A stretch of 64,000 nucleotides of DNA from Pictodentalium vernedei (GCA_031216915.1 CM062288.1:178061596-178125595), one strand, 5' to 3'. Counted from the stretch's first letter, positions 11,960 to 23,560 are shown. The notes: generated by a model not told the origin, from the sequence alone. Program-made: numbers and translations.

Positions 11960-12535
11960 TCTTTAGGTCAGATTCAAGTTTGTTCAAATCAAGCCTCTGT
12001 GTTCATATTTGAGATCATTATGGGAACCCAAAATGTACATGAGGAATATTCTTTAAAAGTTTCTTCTGCAGTCAGCATCTTCTGATATATAGGGTACAGA
12101 AAATAGGGGGGGGGGGGGGCAGATTCAAGTTTGTTCAAATTGAGTACCCAGATTCATATTTTGACTCCATGTAGGAGCCCAAATATTACCCTGTTGCAAT
12201 ATAAGGAAAATTATTTTATAATCTTAACAACTCACTTTTTGGGACAGATTCAGATCAAGTCCATGGATACGTGTTTGGGCTCCCCTGAAGGGACCATGGT
12301 TTGCCCCTCTCCCTTGTAGGGGTAATTGCATTGTGTTTTTTGGGCAAGGCAGTAGGTCCCAACTGCCTATTTGGGGGCACAGTAATGCTGTGTACTAAGG
12401 TGTACTGCAGGTCGATGGTGCACTTGTACACAAGTAGTATGTTAAGAGTACTGATGCTTGATGGTTTTCTCTAGTAACTCTGGCTTCCTTCACCAGTAAA
12501 ACTGAATAAATAAATAAATAAATAAATAAATAAAA

Positions 12536-12578
<43 letters not shown>

Positions 12579-12730
12579 ATATTGTTCAAAAATCTTATTC
12601 AGATCCACCAGTCAGCTTCTTTTGATATTCAGTACAGAATTCTTAACAGGGGCAAATTCAAGTTTGTTGAAATCAAGTTCCTGAATTCATATTTGGGGTA
12701 CTTGTGGGAACACAAAATTGAAGTGATGTT
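11960..12730. repeat. Tandem repeat of about 155 bp, split by a SINE
   Basis: Related units start near 11968, 12121, 12243 and 12644, each with cagattcaagtttgttcaaa or close variants. The second unit is preceded by a G tract (about 12107-12119). The SINE fragment at 12327-12580 interrupts the array. No coding content. Confidence 0.6.
12327..12580 (+). mobile_element. Headless, older SINE copy
   Basis: Starts at the body (tgcattgtgttttttgggca, matching the start of the body in the full-length copies). It keeps phrases such as gtactaaggtgtactgcagg and ctctggcttccttcacc and ends in a long (AAAT)n run at 12503-12580. The pol III head is missing and the middle is deleted, so it is 5'-truncated and older than the copies at 11388 and 52820. 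Confidence 0.8.
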
Positions 12731-13060
12731 GGGCTGGATGCTGGTGGTGGGCCATGCTCATGTACCTATTAGCATAAGCCAATTTATTCCCAACAATTGT
12801 ACAGAATAAAGTATTGTAATATAAGACATGCATCATTTCACAGGTTGTCCCATTCAAAGGCTCTTTCTATCCATTTTTCATGTGAATTACAGCAGAAAAT
12901 TAAAGAAAATTTTCACATGTCCGCAGCATCATAGCCAAGGGAGGGGAAATTATAGGGCTGCCCCCATCCCACCCCCCACCCCCCCCCCCCCCACACACCC
13001 TTTTCCTTCAAAATGTCACCTTTATACACATTCTTCCAGACATATCACACATACATTCAT
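12731..13060. other. Unassigned, with a C-rich tract
   Basis: Contains a C-rich low-complexity run (about 12960-12993). No gene seen. Confidence 0.4.
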
Positions 13061-13290
13061 ACTTTAGCTGCACCCTGAGACTATGGAAGTTTCAGATGTA
13101 TTGGTATCTCAAGTTGTCAATTGTGATGTTGATGTTTGACCTCACAGGTAGTGAGGAATTTTAACTTGTCATAAAGTGACCACGAACTGTCATAGAGTAA
13201 CATATGCTTCAAGTATCATCATGACGAAGTGTGTTTTACTCTTTTAAACACCATGTGATTGCTGAGTACGACCTATCATGTTCACTCTAA
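13045..13290. repeat. Interspersed repeat R, copy 1
   Basis: Matches 23970-24410 and 30295-30400: ctgagactatggaagtttca, gttgatgtttgacctcacag, gaattttaacttgtcataaa and catagagtaacatatgcttc all recur. This copy lacks the small MITE that the 23970 copy carries between tggtat and gttgtcaat, so it shows the empty site. Its nature (old transposon or segmental duplicate) is not clear. Confidence 0.7.
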
Positions 13291-14232
13291 CATTAACGTC
13301 CTTCAGGTGGGAGTTAATTGAAACTTGGGTATTAGTCTTGGAAAAAAGGAATGGATCAGTGGGAGTACCTCTTTGGTAGAGGATGCATCATGTCACTTGA
13401 TCAACAGACTGACTTTGCTGATGTCCCATGATGTGTAATCAGCATGATTGTGTAATCTGTAAAAGGTCAGTCGTGTTCCTCGGTGTGTGCATAACTGCCA
13501 AAAGAAAGCCAGAGTGGACAGTACCATCCTGAGTTCCATTTTGGCTTCCAAGCAACTGCTGTACACACCATTCATCAATATCTTAAATTTCTGGGAAGCA
13601 GATCACTTACTACTTCAGATTGTTGATACAGTCACTCCAGTTTAAATGTATAATGTACTTAAACAGTAATGGTGATATTAGATACTGAAATAAAAGTTTA
13701 TAGAGAAAACTACCAAGTGTCAATTTATTGCCACCTGCAATCTGCAAGCTTATGAGGACCACAACACCAACAGAAACCAAATACATCTGAGGATGAAACT
13801 CAAGTCCAGAATCCTTTATCAAATGCACACCCACTAGATGATCACGAGGTGTTAACCCAAATTATGCCACAAACATGCTTATGCTGCCTTATGACCTGGA
13901 TATAAGGTCGGGCAATGCTAACCATGTGAAAATTAACCACATAGAGGCAGTACAAGGTGATAAAAGTCAGAGGTCAAAAACAGAGGCAAAACACAGGAAT
14001 TCTAGGACTGAATGGAAAACTATACAATTCTGTTGTCAAAATGTATGGTCAAGGGTCACAACAGTGAAGATGGTAAACAAATACTACCAAAACTGTTTCT
14101 CAGAACAAGAATGTAAAAATATGGAGAAAAAGAAATACATGTATGAAAGGTATCCCAGAGACCAGCCCAAAAATTAAAAGTGGCCACCCCAGAAAAATCT
14201 AGTGAACAGAAGCAGGACTATGATGAAAAATA

Positions 14233-14478
14233 GTGCCAAAGACTAATACCAGTGGATCAGGAAATAAGAAACTGAGAAAAACAAATGAGAGCCAAACACA
14301 TAGGAAAAATCCAAATCAAGCACAACATGAAGTTCGAAAAGCAAAACAACTGAAAAACCTCAAAGAATCGGAAACAGTTAATGTGAATTTTGGCACAGCT
14401 TCATTGGACAGTGTCATGGTAAATATAGGAAAACAAAAGATAAGAGTTTTAATTGATTCTGGAGATCAGATATCCTGA
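14233..14478 (+). pseudogene. LTR-element aspartic protease fragment
   Basis: The frame has a basic, Lys/Asn-rich lead followed by VLIDSGDQIS at its end. This is the hydrophobic-hydrophobic-Asp-Ser/Thr-Gly active-site signature of retroelement proteases, and a stop comes right after. Sequence beyond (about 14480-15040) still resembles the protease-RT connector but is broken. The Asp is intact but the domain is not continuous. Confidence 0.65.
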
Positions 14479-15038
14479 TTTAGAACAAAATTTGGATAAA
14501 ATATGAGAATTCAGCCACGGTTGCTGAGAAATAAACATCAATTACCTCAAATAAAGGGGTTGATGGAAAATGATGTCAGACCTAGAGGTCTGGTCTGTAT
14601 TTACTTTCCTATTAATTAAATTCCAAAACCACATGAATTTAGGGTATTAGATGAATTAAATAGGATTATGTTATTGGAATGGGATAGGATAACAGAAAAT
14701 AATGTAAACATACTTGGGGGATTGAGAAAATTAAAATTATAGGGTTGATTAATATCAATTGTAAGAGATCTGCATGTTTCCTGTTTAATCCATCTGGTAA
14801 ATCACATAGATTTAAAACTCCAAAGTACAGCTAAAGCTGTTGGGCCAAGGTCAGCCTTTGGCTCTAAATATTTGGCATGCCATAGGTTAAAACAACGCTA
14901 TGTAGCAGAACATCCAGGCCTTCTAGTAGGAAATAGTATAGTCAGAAATGAAAATGGAAACATACCAGTAATGTTAGTGAATATTGCAAATAAACAATAT
15001 ACCCTGTGTAGAGTTGTATTCTGGGAAGAGTTAAACCC

Positions 15039-15612
15039 GTGACTCAAGAGGAAAAGTTATTAGACAAAAAAGTGGTAGTCATGAAGGCAGAAATAACTGA
15101 GAATAAAAATAAGATACAGGACAAAAATAAGATTAAAGATAGTGATATTCAAGTACCCCAAGACAAACGTGGTGTGCTTATGAAATTAATCAATGAAAAT
15201 AAAGATTTGTTTGCACAAAGTGACAAAGATTTGGTCTGTTAGCATTACAATAAAAATAGATACTGGGTATGGAAAACCAATAAAGAGTGGACCTTATAGA
15301 GTTTCTTTGTTGAAAAGAAAAATTATGGACCAAGCTACTCAAGAAATCTTGGATGCAGGAATAATTCAATGCTCTCAAACCTTTTTTCTTGCTTGTTGGT
15401 GGACAAGTATGGCTCTAAGCATATTTTGTATTGACTTCTTGAAGTTGAACCAGGTCACAAAGTTCAAAAGCTGACCTCTACCACTTATTGATGATGTGTG
15501 TACTCTTGAATGGATGTCAGAGTTTTAGGACACTTCACTTAAAGTCTGGGTACTGGCAAGTAAAAATGGATGATGCTGACAAGTTCAAGACAGCTTTTAT
15601 GTATGGCCCAGT
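15039..15612 (+). pseudogene. LTR-element reverse transcriptase, N-terminal half
   Basis: After the linker, about 15250-15610 gives the fingers region: IDTGYGKPIKSGPYRV, then a segment equivalent to the D-Y-R-K-L-N block (CIDFLKLNQVTK at about 15427-15462). The palm start follows in another frame (TLHLKSGYWQVKMDDADK, about 15533-15586). The catalytic first Asp of RT motif A is replaced (LHLKSGYW where D is usual). At least two frame changes occur. The coding sequence stops abruptly near 15612 at an insertion. Confidence 0.8.
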
Positions 15613-16440
15613 GAATACCATTTTTTTGCTTGAATTGAATATCGAATCAAATGGGGCTATGGATTTCACATTGAACCGAATTTCAAATCAAATACAACCA
15701 TGATTGTTCATACCGCAAACTAGTGTGATAAAATACCAACATCGATGGTACATACTGAATTGTTCTGAAACATTGATAATGTCAACATATAACGTAGGCA
15801 CTCAGCATAATTTATGTCTCTGGTTCTCTGAGATTAATGTCTTCAGTGTGTTGAAATGTGCTATTTGTATGATCTAAACTTTTATTAGACATGCATTTGT
15901 AATTTTGCATCAAACAAACGGAAGGGATGGGTATTAGTTATGTCTTCACTGCATGCATTGGTAACAACATCCAGGTTAAGTTAATCATGGGCTGCATTCA
16001 CACTGTTTTTCCACCTTGTCCTATATCAGACTCGCTATTGATGGACAATAATGTTGAAGAACTGTGTTAATGCAGGCCATGATTAAGTCTAGGACCTAAA
16101 GTTACCGAAAAGCTGGTCAACTAATTAAGCCACACAATAGCCTCTGATTTTAAATCAATCAGGTCATATCTGACTTTGTTAAACAGCATCACCAAGATGT
16201 GCATGAAAAGACATTTTCTGAAATGCATGTTTGTTACTTTGTTTTTTATTTCCTCCTCACATGAGTTATTATTGTTGGTGAATAAATGATCCTGATGATG
16301 ATTTATGGTAATACATATATACAATTGCAGCATTGTGGGAAACTGCAGATATTCAATCCACTTCCAAATAGCAACATGGATTTTGAATCAAGTTGAACCC
16401 ACTTTAGGATTTTGAATCAAATTGAATATCAAAGCTTCAT
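15613..16440. other. Insertion of about 0.8 kb splitting the RT gene
   Basis: The RT reading stops near tatggccca (about 15602-15610) and resumes near tgggcccacaaaggagtcta (from about 16440). The interrupting DNA has no RT similarity. Its edges both carry attgaatatc-like text (15636 and 16421), and no recognised transposase lies inside. It may be a non-autonomous element whose ends I cannot define. Confidence 0.5.
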
Positions 16441-16905
16441 TGGGCCCACAAAGGAGTCTACAAGTTCAATGCCATGCCATTTGGACTTGGAATGTGCCTT
16501 CCACTTTCCAGGAGCTTATGACAGTGGTACTAGATGGGATATGCAAGTTCTCTTTGGCTCATTTGGATAATATTATGATTTTCAATTGTGACACAAAGTC
16601 CCACACTTACGACATGTATTCAACAGATTAAGGCAATACAAACTAAAACTAAAAGCTAAGAAGTGTTCATTCTTTCAAAATGAAATATCTTACCTTGGTT
16701 TTGTGATAAGTGAGGTAGAATCAAGCCCAAGCCCAGTAATGTAGATGTTATTAGAAAATTAAGTTCACATTCATCTGTGATGGAAATGAGAGGTTCATGG
16801 GGATGGTTTTGCATTAGATTTATTTGAAATTTGCTAAGAAATATGCTAGATTTCATTGGAAAATGGTCCAACAAAAGGCCTTTAAATATTTAAAAGATAG
16901 TTTAA
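16441..16905 (+). pseudogene. LTR-element RT, C-terminal half and RNase H start
   Basis: Encodes FNAMPFGLG-like text split over two frames, then the catalytic motif region read as AHLDNIMIF at about 16558-16584. The usual D-D pair has become D-N (GAT to AAT), which would abolish polymerase activity. It continues with KKCSFFQNEISYLGFVIS (thumb region). Near 16872-16905 comes KAFKYLKDSLT, the standard junction to RNase H. After this the reading is lost. Confidence 0.8.
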
Positions 16906-17233
16906 CTCCTGGACCAGGAAGAGGACATTTGGGCCCAGGGTTATTTCTATGACAGCTCATTTTCGAAAGTGTCAGGATACTGATACTGATGCAAATGCCA
17001 GAGGCATCTGCCATGAATTCCGAAGGCACAAGGGATGATAGGTGGTTGGGGGGGAGGGGGGGGGGGGGTTCTCCCTCCAAGAACATTTTGAAATTATAAT
17101 TAAATGGAGAGTTATGGTGGCTTTTGCGATTAAAAATCATATTATTTTTAGGATAACAAAATGACGGCTTTTAGCAACATGTTACAAATTTGCAAATTCA
17201 TTAGTGAGTACCCAGTGACCTAGAGATAAAGCT

Positions 17234-17325
17234 TTTTTGACTGCGCAATTCTTGAAGTGATAACTTTATTAAGTCAACTTGATTTTAAAAAGTTATCACT
17301 TCAAGAATCATCATGCAGTTCAAAA
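17234..17325. repeat. Inverted repeat, about 35-base arms
   Basis: Left arm includes cgcaattcttgaagtgataa and right arm ttatcacttcaagaatcatc, with outer extensions (ttttgactg / cagttcaaaa) and a loop of about 20 bases. It is probably a small palindromic element inside the LTR relic between RNase H and integrase. Confidence 0.75.
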
Positions 17326-18184
17326 TTACAGGCGTTGGTCAAGTGCAGAGCTCCATTTGCAATACAGCCTCCTTAACATTTAGTTTTACGCAACTATATA
17401 AAACTTGTGATTCTAAATTCAAATGTGTTAACAGTAAGACCCACTAGTTATGTTGTAGAACTAAAATGTTGATAAGGTTATAATGATACTAACTTTGCAA
17501 AGGGCACTCAATGGAAAAAATGGCTTCATTTGAAGCATGTGATATTTGAACAGCACATCTTAGAGGTGAAGAGTAGGCAGCTAGTGTACGAATCCACTGG
17601 GCAATTTATCTTTCTGGTTCTTGCTTGGGGATTGGGGGCAGACTGGGCACAGAAGTTGGAAATTTGGGGGGCTCAGGCTGACCCAAGAATCTTGGACTCC
17701 TGGGCAAAGCCTGGGCCCCCAATGTGCTGGGCCCTGTGGATGCTGTCTCAGGTCCCCACTCTATCCCTGGCCCTGTTTATCATACCCAAATCCTAGACAA
17801 CTGTATGTATGTTACACAGATTCCTGAGGCAAATGTGTTGATGAAGTACTGGCTCAAGCTTGTAAAGGTGGAGGTCAATTACCAGGGGTACCAAAAGAAA
17901 AAGAAAAGGAAGAGTGGGCCACCATACCTCAAGCTTCCATCCAGAATCTGATTGCTTCAATGAACAGAAGGTGCCAAGCAGTTTTGGACTCACATGATGG
18001 TCACAATAGATACTGAGTATGGTTGACATTGACTTGTGACATTAACATCTGAAACATCTCCATTTGTGTTTCATTTATTCATTAAAACTTTGGTTATGAA
18101 TTGATTTCATACTCTATATCATTATCCCATAATGCGGGATTGTCCCTCATCACCGAAAACCCATGTTGTGTTTCTTTTTTTTGA

Positions 18185-18666
18185 ACAGTGTATTACTGCT
18201 GCAGAAGAAAACCTAACAGTTAGGTTATGTATACCTGAATATTCAACTAGGGAAGTGTTAAGACAATACCATGATGACTTGGAACATTCAGGGATAGATA
18301 AAGTTTATGGTAATATTAGTGGAAAATATTATTGACCAGTTTTATACAAAAATATATATCACTATGTGCAAAAATGTCTTCCCTGAAGAGCAAGAAATTC
18401 AAAGAAAGTAAAGGCAGACAGATCATCTTATACTTTAAATGATGTCACGGAAAGAATTTGAGACCTGGCATCTTGTCTTAAATCAAGCAATCAGATTTAA
18501 TAGGAGTGAGTCGTCTGGATTCTCTCCCTATTATCTGTCATATGTGGGAGGTGTGATATTACCTTTAGATACCATCCTTAAGCCAAGAGCAAACTATGTG
18601 GGGGAGGAGCCCCATAAAATTGTGTTACAGGAACAGCATAAGGCATTTTCCCAACAACAGGTATGA
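18185..18666 (+). pseudogene. LTR-element integrase fragments
   Basis: About 18250-18400 gives the zinc-binding domain: QYHDDLEHSGIDKVYG, then YHYVQKCLP followed by TGA. This is an H-x4-H...C-x2-C arrangement in which the last Cys codon has become a stop. The catalytic D-D-E core is missing. From 18439 a later piece reads SGFSPYYLSYVGGVILPLD, which matches the segment after the core in gypsy integrases. The core must therefore have been deleted between about 18410 and 18440. Confidence 0.78.
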
Positions 18667-19159
18667 CAAAAGAAACAAGTCACTAAACAGCAATGATTTG
18701 GGGAATGCAAAAGCTAAGGACATATAATCTGAGGTTTGGCAACCCAGTCATGTGCAGGCATGGGAGAACAAAAGGGAAATTGAAACAAAAATGGGAATAC
18801 CCCTTTTGAGTTATCAAAAAGACAGGCTCTATAAGTTAAAGAATAAAAGATCAACCTACAGGTAGAATTATTAAATGTCTAGGGGAAAATATTAGTTTGG
18901 CACCTCAAGAATGGGAGGTCCTGACACCGAATAAATGGAAAAGAACCCAGTGGTATGTGGCATGCACAACAGGTACAGTCAGCTACTGCCAATAAAGACA
19001 GTAGTGAAATGAGACTGAGGAGAATAATCCTTTAACCCTTATGATTAGGGATAAGCAATTGTACCTTGGAGTACCAGAGATTAATCCAAAGATTAATTGT
19101 CTTTAATGTCAAAACTTGCAGGAGCAATGTTGTACTGCAAGTGGGGGTAGGGGTGTGTG

Positions 19160-19455
19160 TGTGGATGACAAAATTATATTGATTTATGATTTTTTAAGAA
19201 AACGAAACCAGATGGACTGAGGTTGGCATCATGACAAGATCCCCTGACCTCAATCCAATCGAACATGTCTGGAATGAGTTGCAGCTTGCAATTTCAGCCC
19301 GTCCAGTCCAGCCAAGAAGTGTCCAGGAGCTTGGTGCCATGCTGGTCCAAGAATGGAACAACATCCAGAAAGGACCACCAGGAACCTGATTGGGAGCATG
19401 AGAAGGTGATGTCAAACTGTAATTAACAATAATGGGTCTCATACTCGATATTGAA
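19160..19455 (+). pseudogene. Tc1 transposase C-terminal fragment
   Basis: Near 19223-19380 the plus strand reads SPDLNPIEHVWNELQLA then RSVQELGAMLVQEWNNIQKG, the end of a Tc1 transposase including the region of the third catalytic acidic residue. It goes on to a GSHTRY-stop ending at about 19451, with one internal TGA. It differs from the element at 4158, so it is another subfamily. No inverted repeats were seen. It sits between integrase and env-like parts of the LTR relic. Confidence 0.85.
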
Positions 19456-19719
19456 CCCATACCAGTTCGCTCTGTCAACTATTTGGAAAATGGAATAATT
19501 TCCTCTTTTACCAATAATATCCATTTTCCATGGTTATCGTATTCAAAAGCTAAAAAATAATGTCAAACACAAATAAAATTGTAATTTCTGTACTTAAATC
19601 ATTAAAGATATAATTAAATAAAAAATATATACATTTTTCATCACAATATTTCAACTAAAACGAAAAACAGGTAGTTGGATATACTTGATGCTTAGCAAAC
19701 TTTGAGCAGTATATCATTA

Positions 19720-20560
19720 TTGATGACTGCAACTGTGTTTGCTAATGATAAGTTGGTAATTGTAGTTAAAGTACCTTTGGTGAATACAAATTTTCTGTTT
19801 GAAATATTGAAGCATTACCTGTTCCTCTGGTAAACGTAACAAAGAACATTTCCCAAACTGCAAATAAGTTAGTTGTACTGTATACATTGGATCCTGAACT
19901 AGGGGACGACAAATGTTTGAATGACCAAGAAATTATTTTGTCCACTTGTAGGAGCCATACATACAACTTAAAGTTGTTTGCTGGTATTATTTCTCAATAT
20001 GAGAGGTGAGGTGAAGCGCCTATGCACCTAGATATCAAATTAAATATAGATTTACCATTTGCAACACATGTCAAAGAAGGATGGTGGTATTTCACTACTG
20101 ACATACTGCTGAGGTTCTTGATAACTTGTCCAAAATATAAGAATCCAAAACCTCAAAAAATATTCCTGCCAATAGGATTATTAGAATTAAAGTATCTATG
20201 TATTGTGACTGGTGATCAGTTATTGTTACATAGTTATTTTAAATGGCAGGGATAATGTAACATCAATTAATGTCTTGAACAATCTTGCCAACTTTCTCAT
20301 TCACTCAGTGACAGATTTGGAAACCTGTCCTAGATGGGTCAATATTGCACAGTTTGAAATTCAAAAAACCTTAGCACATTTGGATAACTTACTGATGGAT
20401 GATCTTGTACTTGAACTTGAAATTCATACAATGCAATTGGTTCCCAATGAACTGTTCATTGTACCAAAATGGGCATATTTCACCATTGGCTGCATGTTAA
20501 TTGCATTCTCAATATACTTGTGTGTCTGATGATACAACTCAAGAAGACACATTCAATTGC
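19720..20560 (+). pseudogene. Envelope-like frame of the LTR element
   Basis: A degraded frame runs through 19730-20010 and continues in the same general direction to a stop at 20527-20529. Visible features: paired cysteines, an ITCPKYKN...LCIVTG stretch (a C-P...C pattern like that before the membrane anchor of gypsy-type/F-like envelope proteins), then long helical-looking sequence and a hydrophobic anchor WAYFTIGCMLIAFSIYLCV at 20473-20526. Its position 3' of integrase fits a third ORF. It has one stop near 20008, a frame change near 20250 and no obvious signal peptide. The identification is by layout and pattern only. Confidence 0.5.
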
Positions 20561-21744
20561 GAAATTGGATTTTATTATGTAAACGTAGTCATAAAACTAT
20601 CTTTTCTGCTGCTGAATGTGAAGTGTATAATAATGTTGTACATGTTGAAGATGAGAGAAATACACTTGAACAATTGATTACATGACCAAACGTTTTATCT
20701 TCAACTTCAGCATGATGATCACAGACTAGACCACGGCCTCCTGCAGAGATTCTGCACATAATTTGAAAAGTGAAGAAATCACCAGTGCCTAGTCAATGTT
20801 TATATCCAACTTTTATACCGAGGCTGACACTGTACATGCTACTTTGGGAAACATCAAAACTGAAGAAACTGTGTCTACCATATAAAAAACGTGCAATAAC
20901 ATAAAAAACTAGTGCATAGTAAATTGTACATCTGTAATTTCAGTGATTAATGTCAGACTATAATCCAGAAGAAGAAATTGATTTGCCACCTCTACATATA
21001 TATGCTCATTTGTTCAGCTATATACAGTTTCCTTGTTGTTTTAGATTTAAACTGTGACTGTTTACCAGTGGTTGAAATGAATACACATCAGGGGAAGTTT
21101 TGTTGAGCGCATGGACAGATTTTTCAGATTTAACCACTGAACCAGAGTTTGGTTGTATGTTCTTTGACTTTGATCAAGAGATAAGTTTTATTGAGTTAGA
21201 AATAGAAATGTATTATTCTTATGATTCAGTAAGGCTCTATCGTTGTACTTCAAACACAATCTCATTTTATAGAACTACAAAAATGTAAATGTCTAATTGA
21301 TTATATGTGTATGCTCTTGGAGAGAGAATACTATAATCATATAGTATCGTTTATAAAAATGCTCAAGCACCAATGAATGGTGCAATGATGATTATCTTTT
21401 AATCCTTGACAGTTTCTCAACAGAAGAACATGAGAGAGACCCGAGGTTGATCACCATGGCGCTCCCTGGGAAGGACAACAATATTTATAGCATCACATCA
21501 TCCTGACTTTACAGGTTTTACCTTTAATTTCTGTACAGGACCCAATCAGATTTATCAGACATATTGAGTATCTGGACAGTGGATGAATAATTTGTACAAA
21601 TTTTGAAGATAATGAATTAGCTTGACATGTAAAAATTTGATCACCTGTAGTTCTTCCATTCAATACTGACCCACCTCATGTGTGGGTGTCTAATTCTTAG
21701 TGTTATTTTTTTTAAAGTTCAAAGTGAAATTGTAAAACTTCTGT
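20561..21744. other. Possible LTR-element 3' region, unassigned
   Basis: Follows the env-like stop. Short open frames (for example 21100-21288) are not recognised. If a 3' LTR exists it should be here, but I could not match it to any sequence before 13850. Confidence 0.35.
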
Positions 21745-21960
21745 TTTTAAGTAAGTTTGTTTTATTTTACAGCACATGAATACAAACATATGAAAAATGA
21801 AACAATCAAACTATGCAAACAATCATCACATTGCAATGACGTGACATAGCCAAAAAGACTGTCTTTCTGTCACTTCCAGAATTGCTGTCATGACAGCAGA
21901 TATTTAATATTACCCATCCACATCAACTTGATACCACATACAAGTTAAATACCATAGAGT
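21745..21960 (-). mobile_element. LINE 3'-untranslated fragment
   Basis: Shares gacatagccaaaaagactgt and ctgtcactycc phrases with 740-800, so it is the terminal piece of the same LINE family as 636-1650, in the same orientation. There is no coding part. Confidence 0.6.
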
Positions 21961-22204
21961 ATATAATATGAATGGTGACAAAGTGAAGAATGAAAGAGAC
22001 AACCCCAAAACTGGTGTAGATTGCCTATAGGGTTATCTTAAGAGAAGAATGCACCAGCAGCACATATACCATGGATGGATGTATATATTGTGAATGAAAT
22101 TTGTTTTAATATAGATTCCTTTTCACAATATTATTACGTTGCGGATTTCAGAGGGGCAATTTTATCATTTTGATTATATTAGATTGGATTTATTAATTTT
22201 GAAA

Positions 22205-22221
22205 TATTATGATTTTTATTG

Positions 22222-22280
<59 letters not shown>

Positions 22281-22631
22281 TATTAAGGTTTAATGACACT
22301 TTAAGAGCCAATATCATATCATGTTGGTGACAGTTTTATGGGTGGAGGAAGCCGGAGTACCTGGAGAGAACCACCGAGCATCGATGAACAGCTGCCAGCT
22401 CCCCACCATCATAATTCCGCACTGCAGCACAGGCAGGGTTAGACTGGTTGAAGACATGTGCATCATTGATGTGCAGTATGCCTTAGTATATAGCTTTATC
22501 ATGCCCCTATGTGGACAATAAGGGTTAAGTGCCTTGCCCAAGGACACAATGCGGGTGTCCAAATTGATTGCTCAGACGGTCACCCATCCAAGGACTAACT
22601 GGGCTCGACATTACTTAACTTCGGTAATTTG
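22205..22631 (-). mobile_element. 5S-headed SINE with (TTA)n tail
   Basis: Read on the minus strand: a 5S rRNA-like head (ccgaagttaagtaatgtcga, then ggatgggtgaccgtctgag, about 22565-22631) precedes the shared SINE body beginning near 22560. The tail is a long TTA/TAA microsatellite (about 22205-22281) instead of the AAAT tail of the other copies. The box C-like ggatgggtgaccg motif of the 5S promoter is kept. Mutations in the body make it older than the copy at 52820. Confidence 0.85.
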
Positions 22632-22679
22632 ACAAAAAACGGTTACCACAATTTCACCGCACCCCCTTTTATTGATTAT

Positions 22680-23560
22680 TAAAACTGAAATAATGACAAT
22701 GGCAATCTTCCTGAATTTACAGAGTTTGAAGAGGAATAGTGGTACAAATCACCTGAGAGGTCTCAACCGCAGAACACCTCTTGGAGTATGATTTTATACA
22801 GTTGACTGAGAAACAAAGGAGAATTAGATATTGGAGGTACATTATTATTTATTGGTGTTTAAGGTCATATACTTATGCATTTGGAGGTACAATGTCATGA
22901 TACTGAACAACAACATAAAGAATTAAGTCTGCTTAAAAAATGCATAAAATGTATTGTTGCTATCATATCATGAAGGAAAACATTATTTCACTTCCTTGGG
23001 TAATAACCCATAAAAATCCTCCCAGAGTAGCAAATCAGTATGAGGCCCATGGAACGGGACCCAATAAAGTGATCTATTATTGGAATGATTATCAATGGAA
23101 TGGCCAGTATTTTAACCACCAGATGGGTACCCATGAAGAACGAGTAGCCGAATCAGTGCCTAACTCTGGGGTGGTACAACCATTCCGGGAAAGAGAAATT
23201 ACTCAAACCTTCCCAATGTTTTTCAATATGTGGTGAACGGATGTGCAGAAAACACATGAATGAGAATGCACACAACCCATATATAAAATACTAATCAAAG
23301 CTCTTCGTCAGCACGGAACACAGTGGCAGGTTTGGCGAGTAACTACTCTGACTACTGGCATGGTGAACCGGGTTGCATCTTTTTGGAAGAAATAATCCAG
23401 TTCCCTCAGGCTGCATATGTTTGCCCTCACTGCAAACAGAAAGTCCATGTGGCCACACTTGACTGAACACGTCAAAAACCTGTCCCTACTGTAGAGAGAA
23501 GTTATTTTGGGGCTTTCCGCCATTAAAACTTAGTCCCCATCAATTTTAAATAACTTGCTG
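22680..23560 (+). pseudogene. Unidentified coding relic with two CxxC pairs
   Basis: A chain of plus-strand frames reads as degraded protein. The longest (22940-23236) contains NKVIYYWNDYQWNGQYF. After a break, 23340-23480 reads SDYWHGEPGC...AYVCPHCKQKV and, one frameshift on, KTCPYCREKLFWGFPP. The two CPxC pairs about 20 residues apart look like a zinc ribbon. I do not recognise the family. It is not clearly part of the LTR relic upstream, from which the SINE separates it. It could be a transposon gene or a dead host gene. Confidence 0.45.

Larger units (their letters stand above)
13850..21060 (+). mobile_element. Ty3/gypsy-type LTR element relic with env-like frame
   Basis: On the plus strand and in canonical order: aspartic protease (about 14390-14480), linker and reverse transcriptase (15040-15610, 16445-16740), start of RNase H (about 16860-16905), integrase zinc-binding and C-terminal parts (18185-18666), and an envelope-like frame ending in a membrane segment (19720-20529). 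Every part has stops or frameshifts. Insertions split it: an unknown 0.8 kb block in the RT and a Tc1 fragment at 19190-19455. I could not identify a matching pair of LTRs, so the outer limits are approximate. It is an inactive, ancient endogenous copy. Confidence 0.75.

Noticed and set aside
17530-17827. Trp-rich open frames (WGLGADWAQKLEIWGAQ)
   Set aside because: Several frames are open in the same GC-rich patch; none has a recognised motif, and the patch lies inside the LTR relic.
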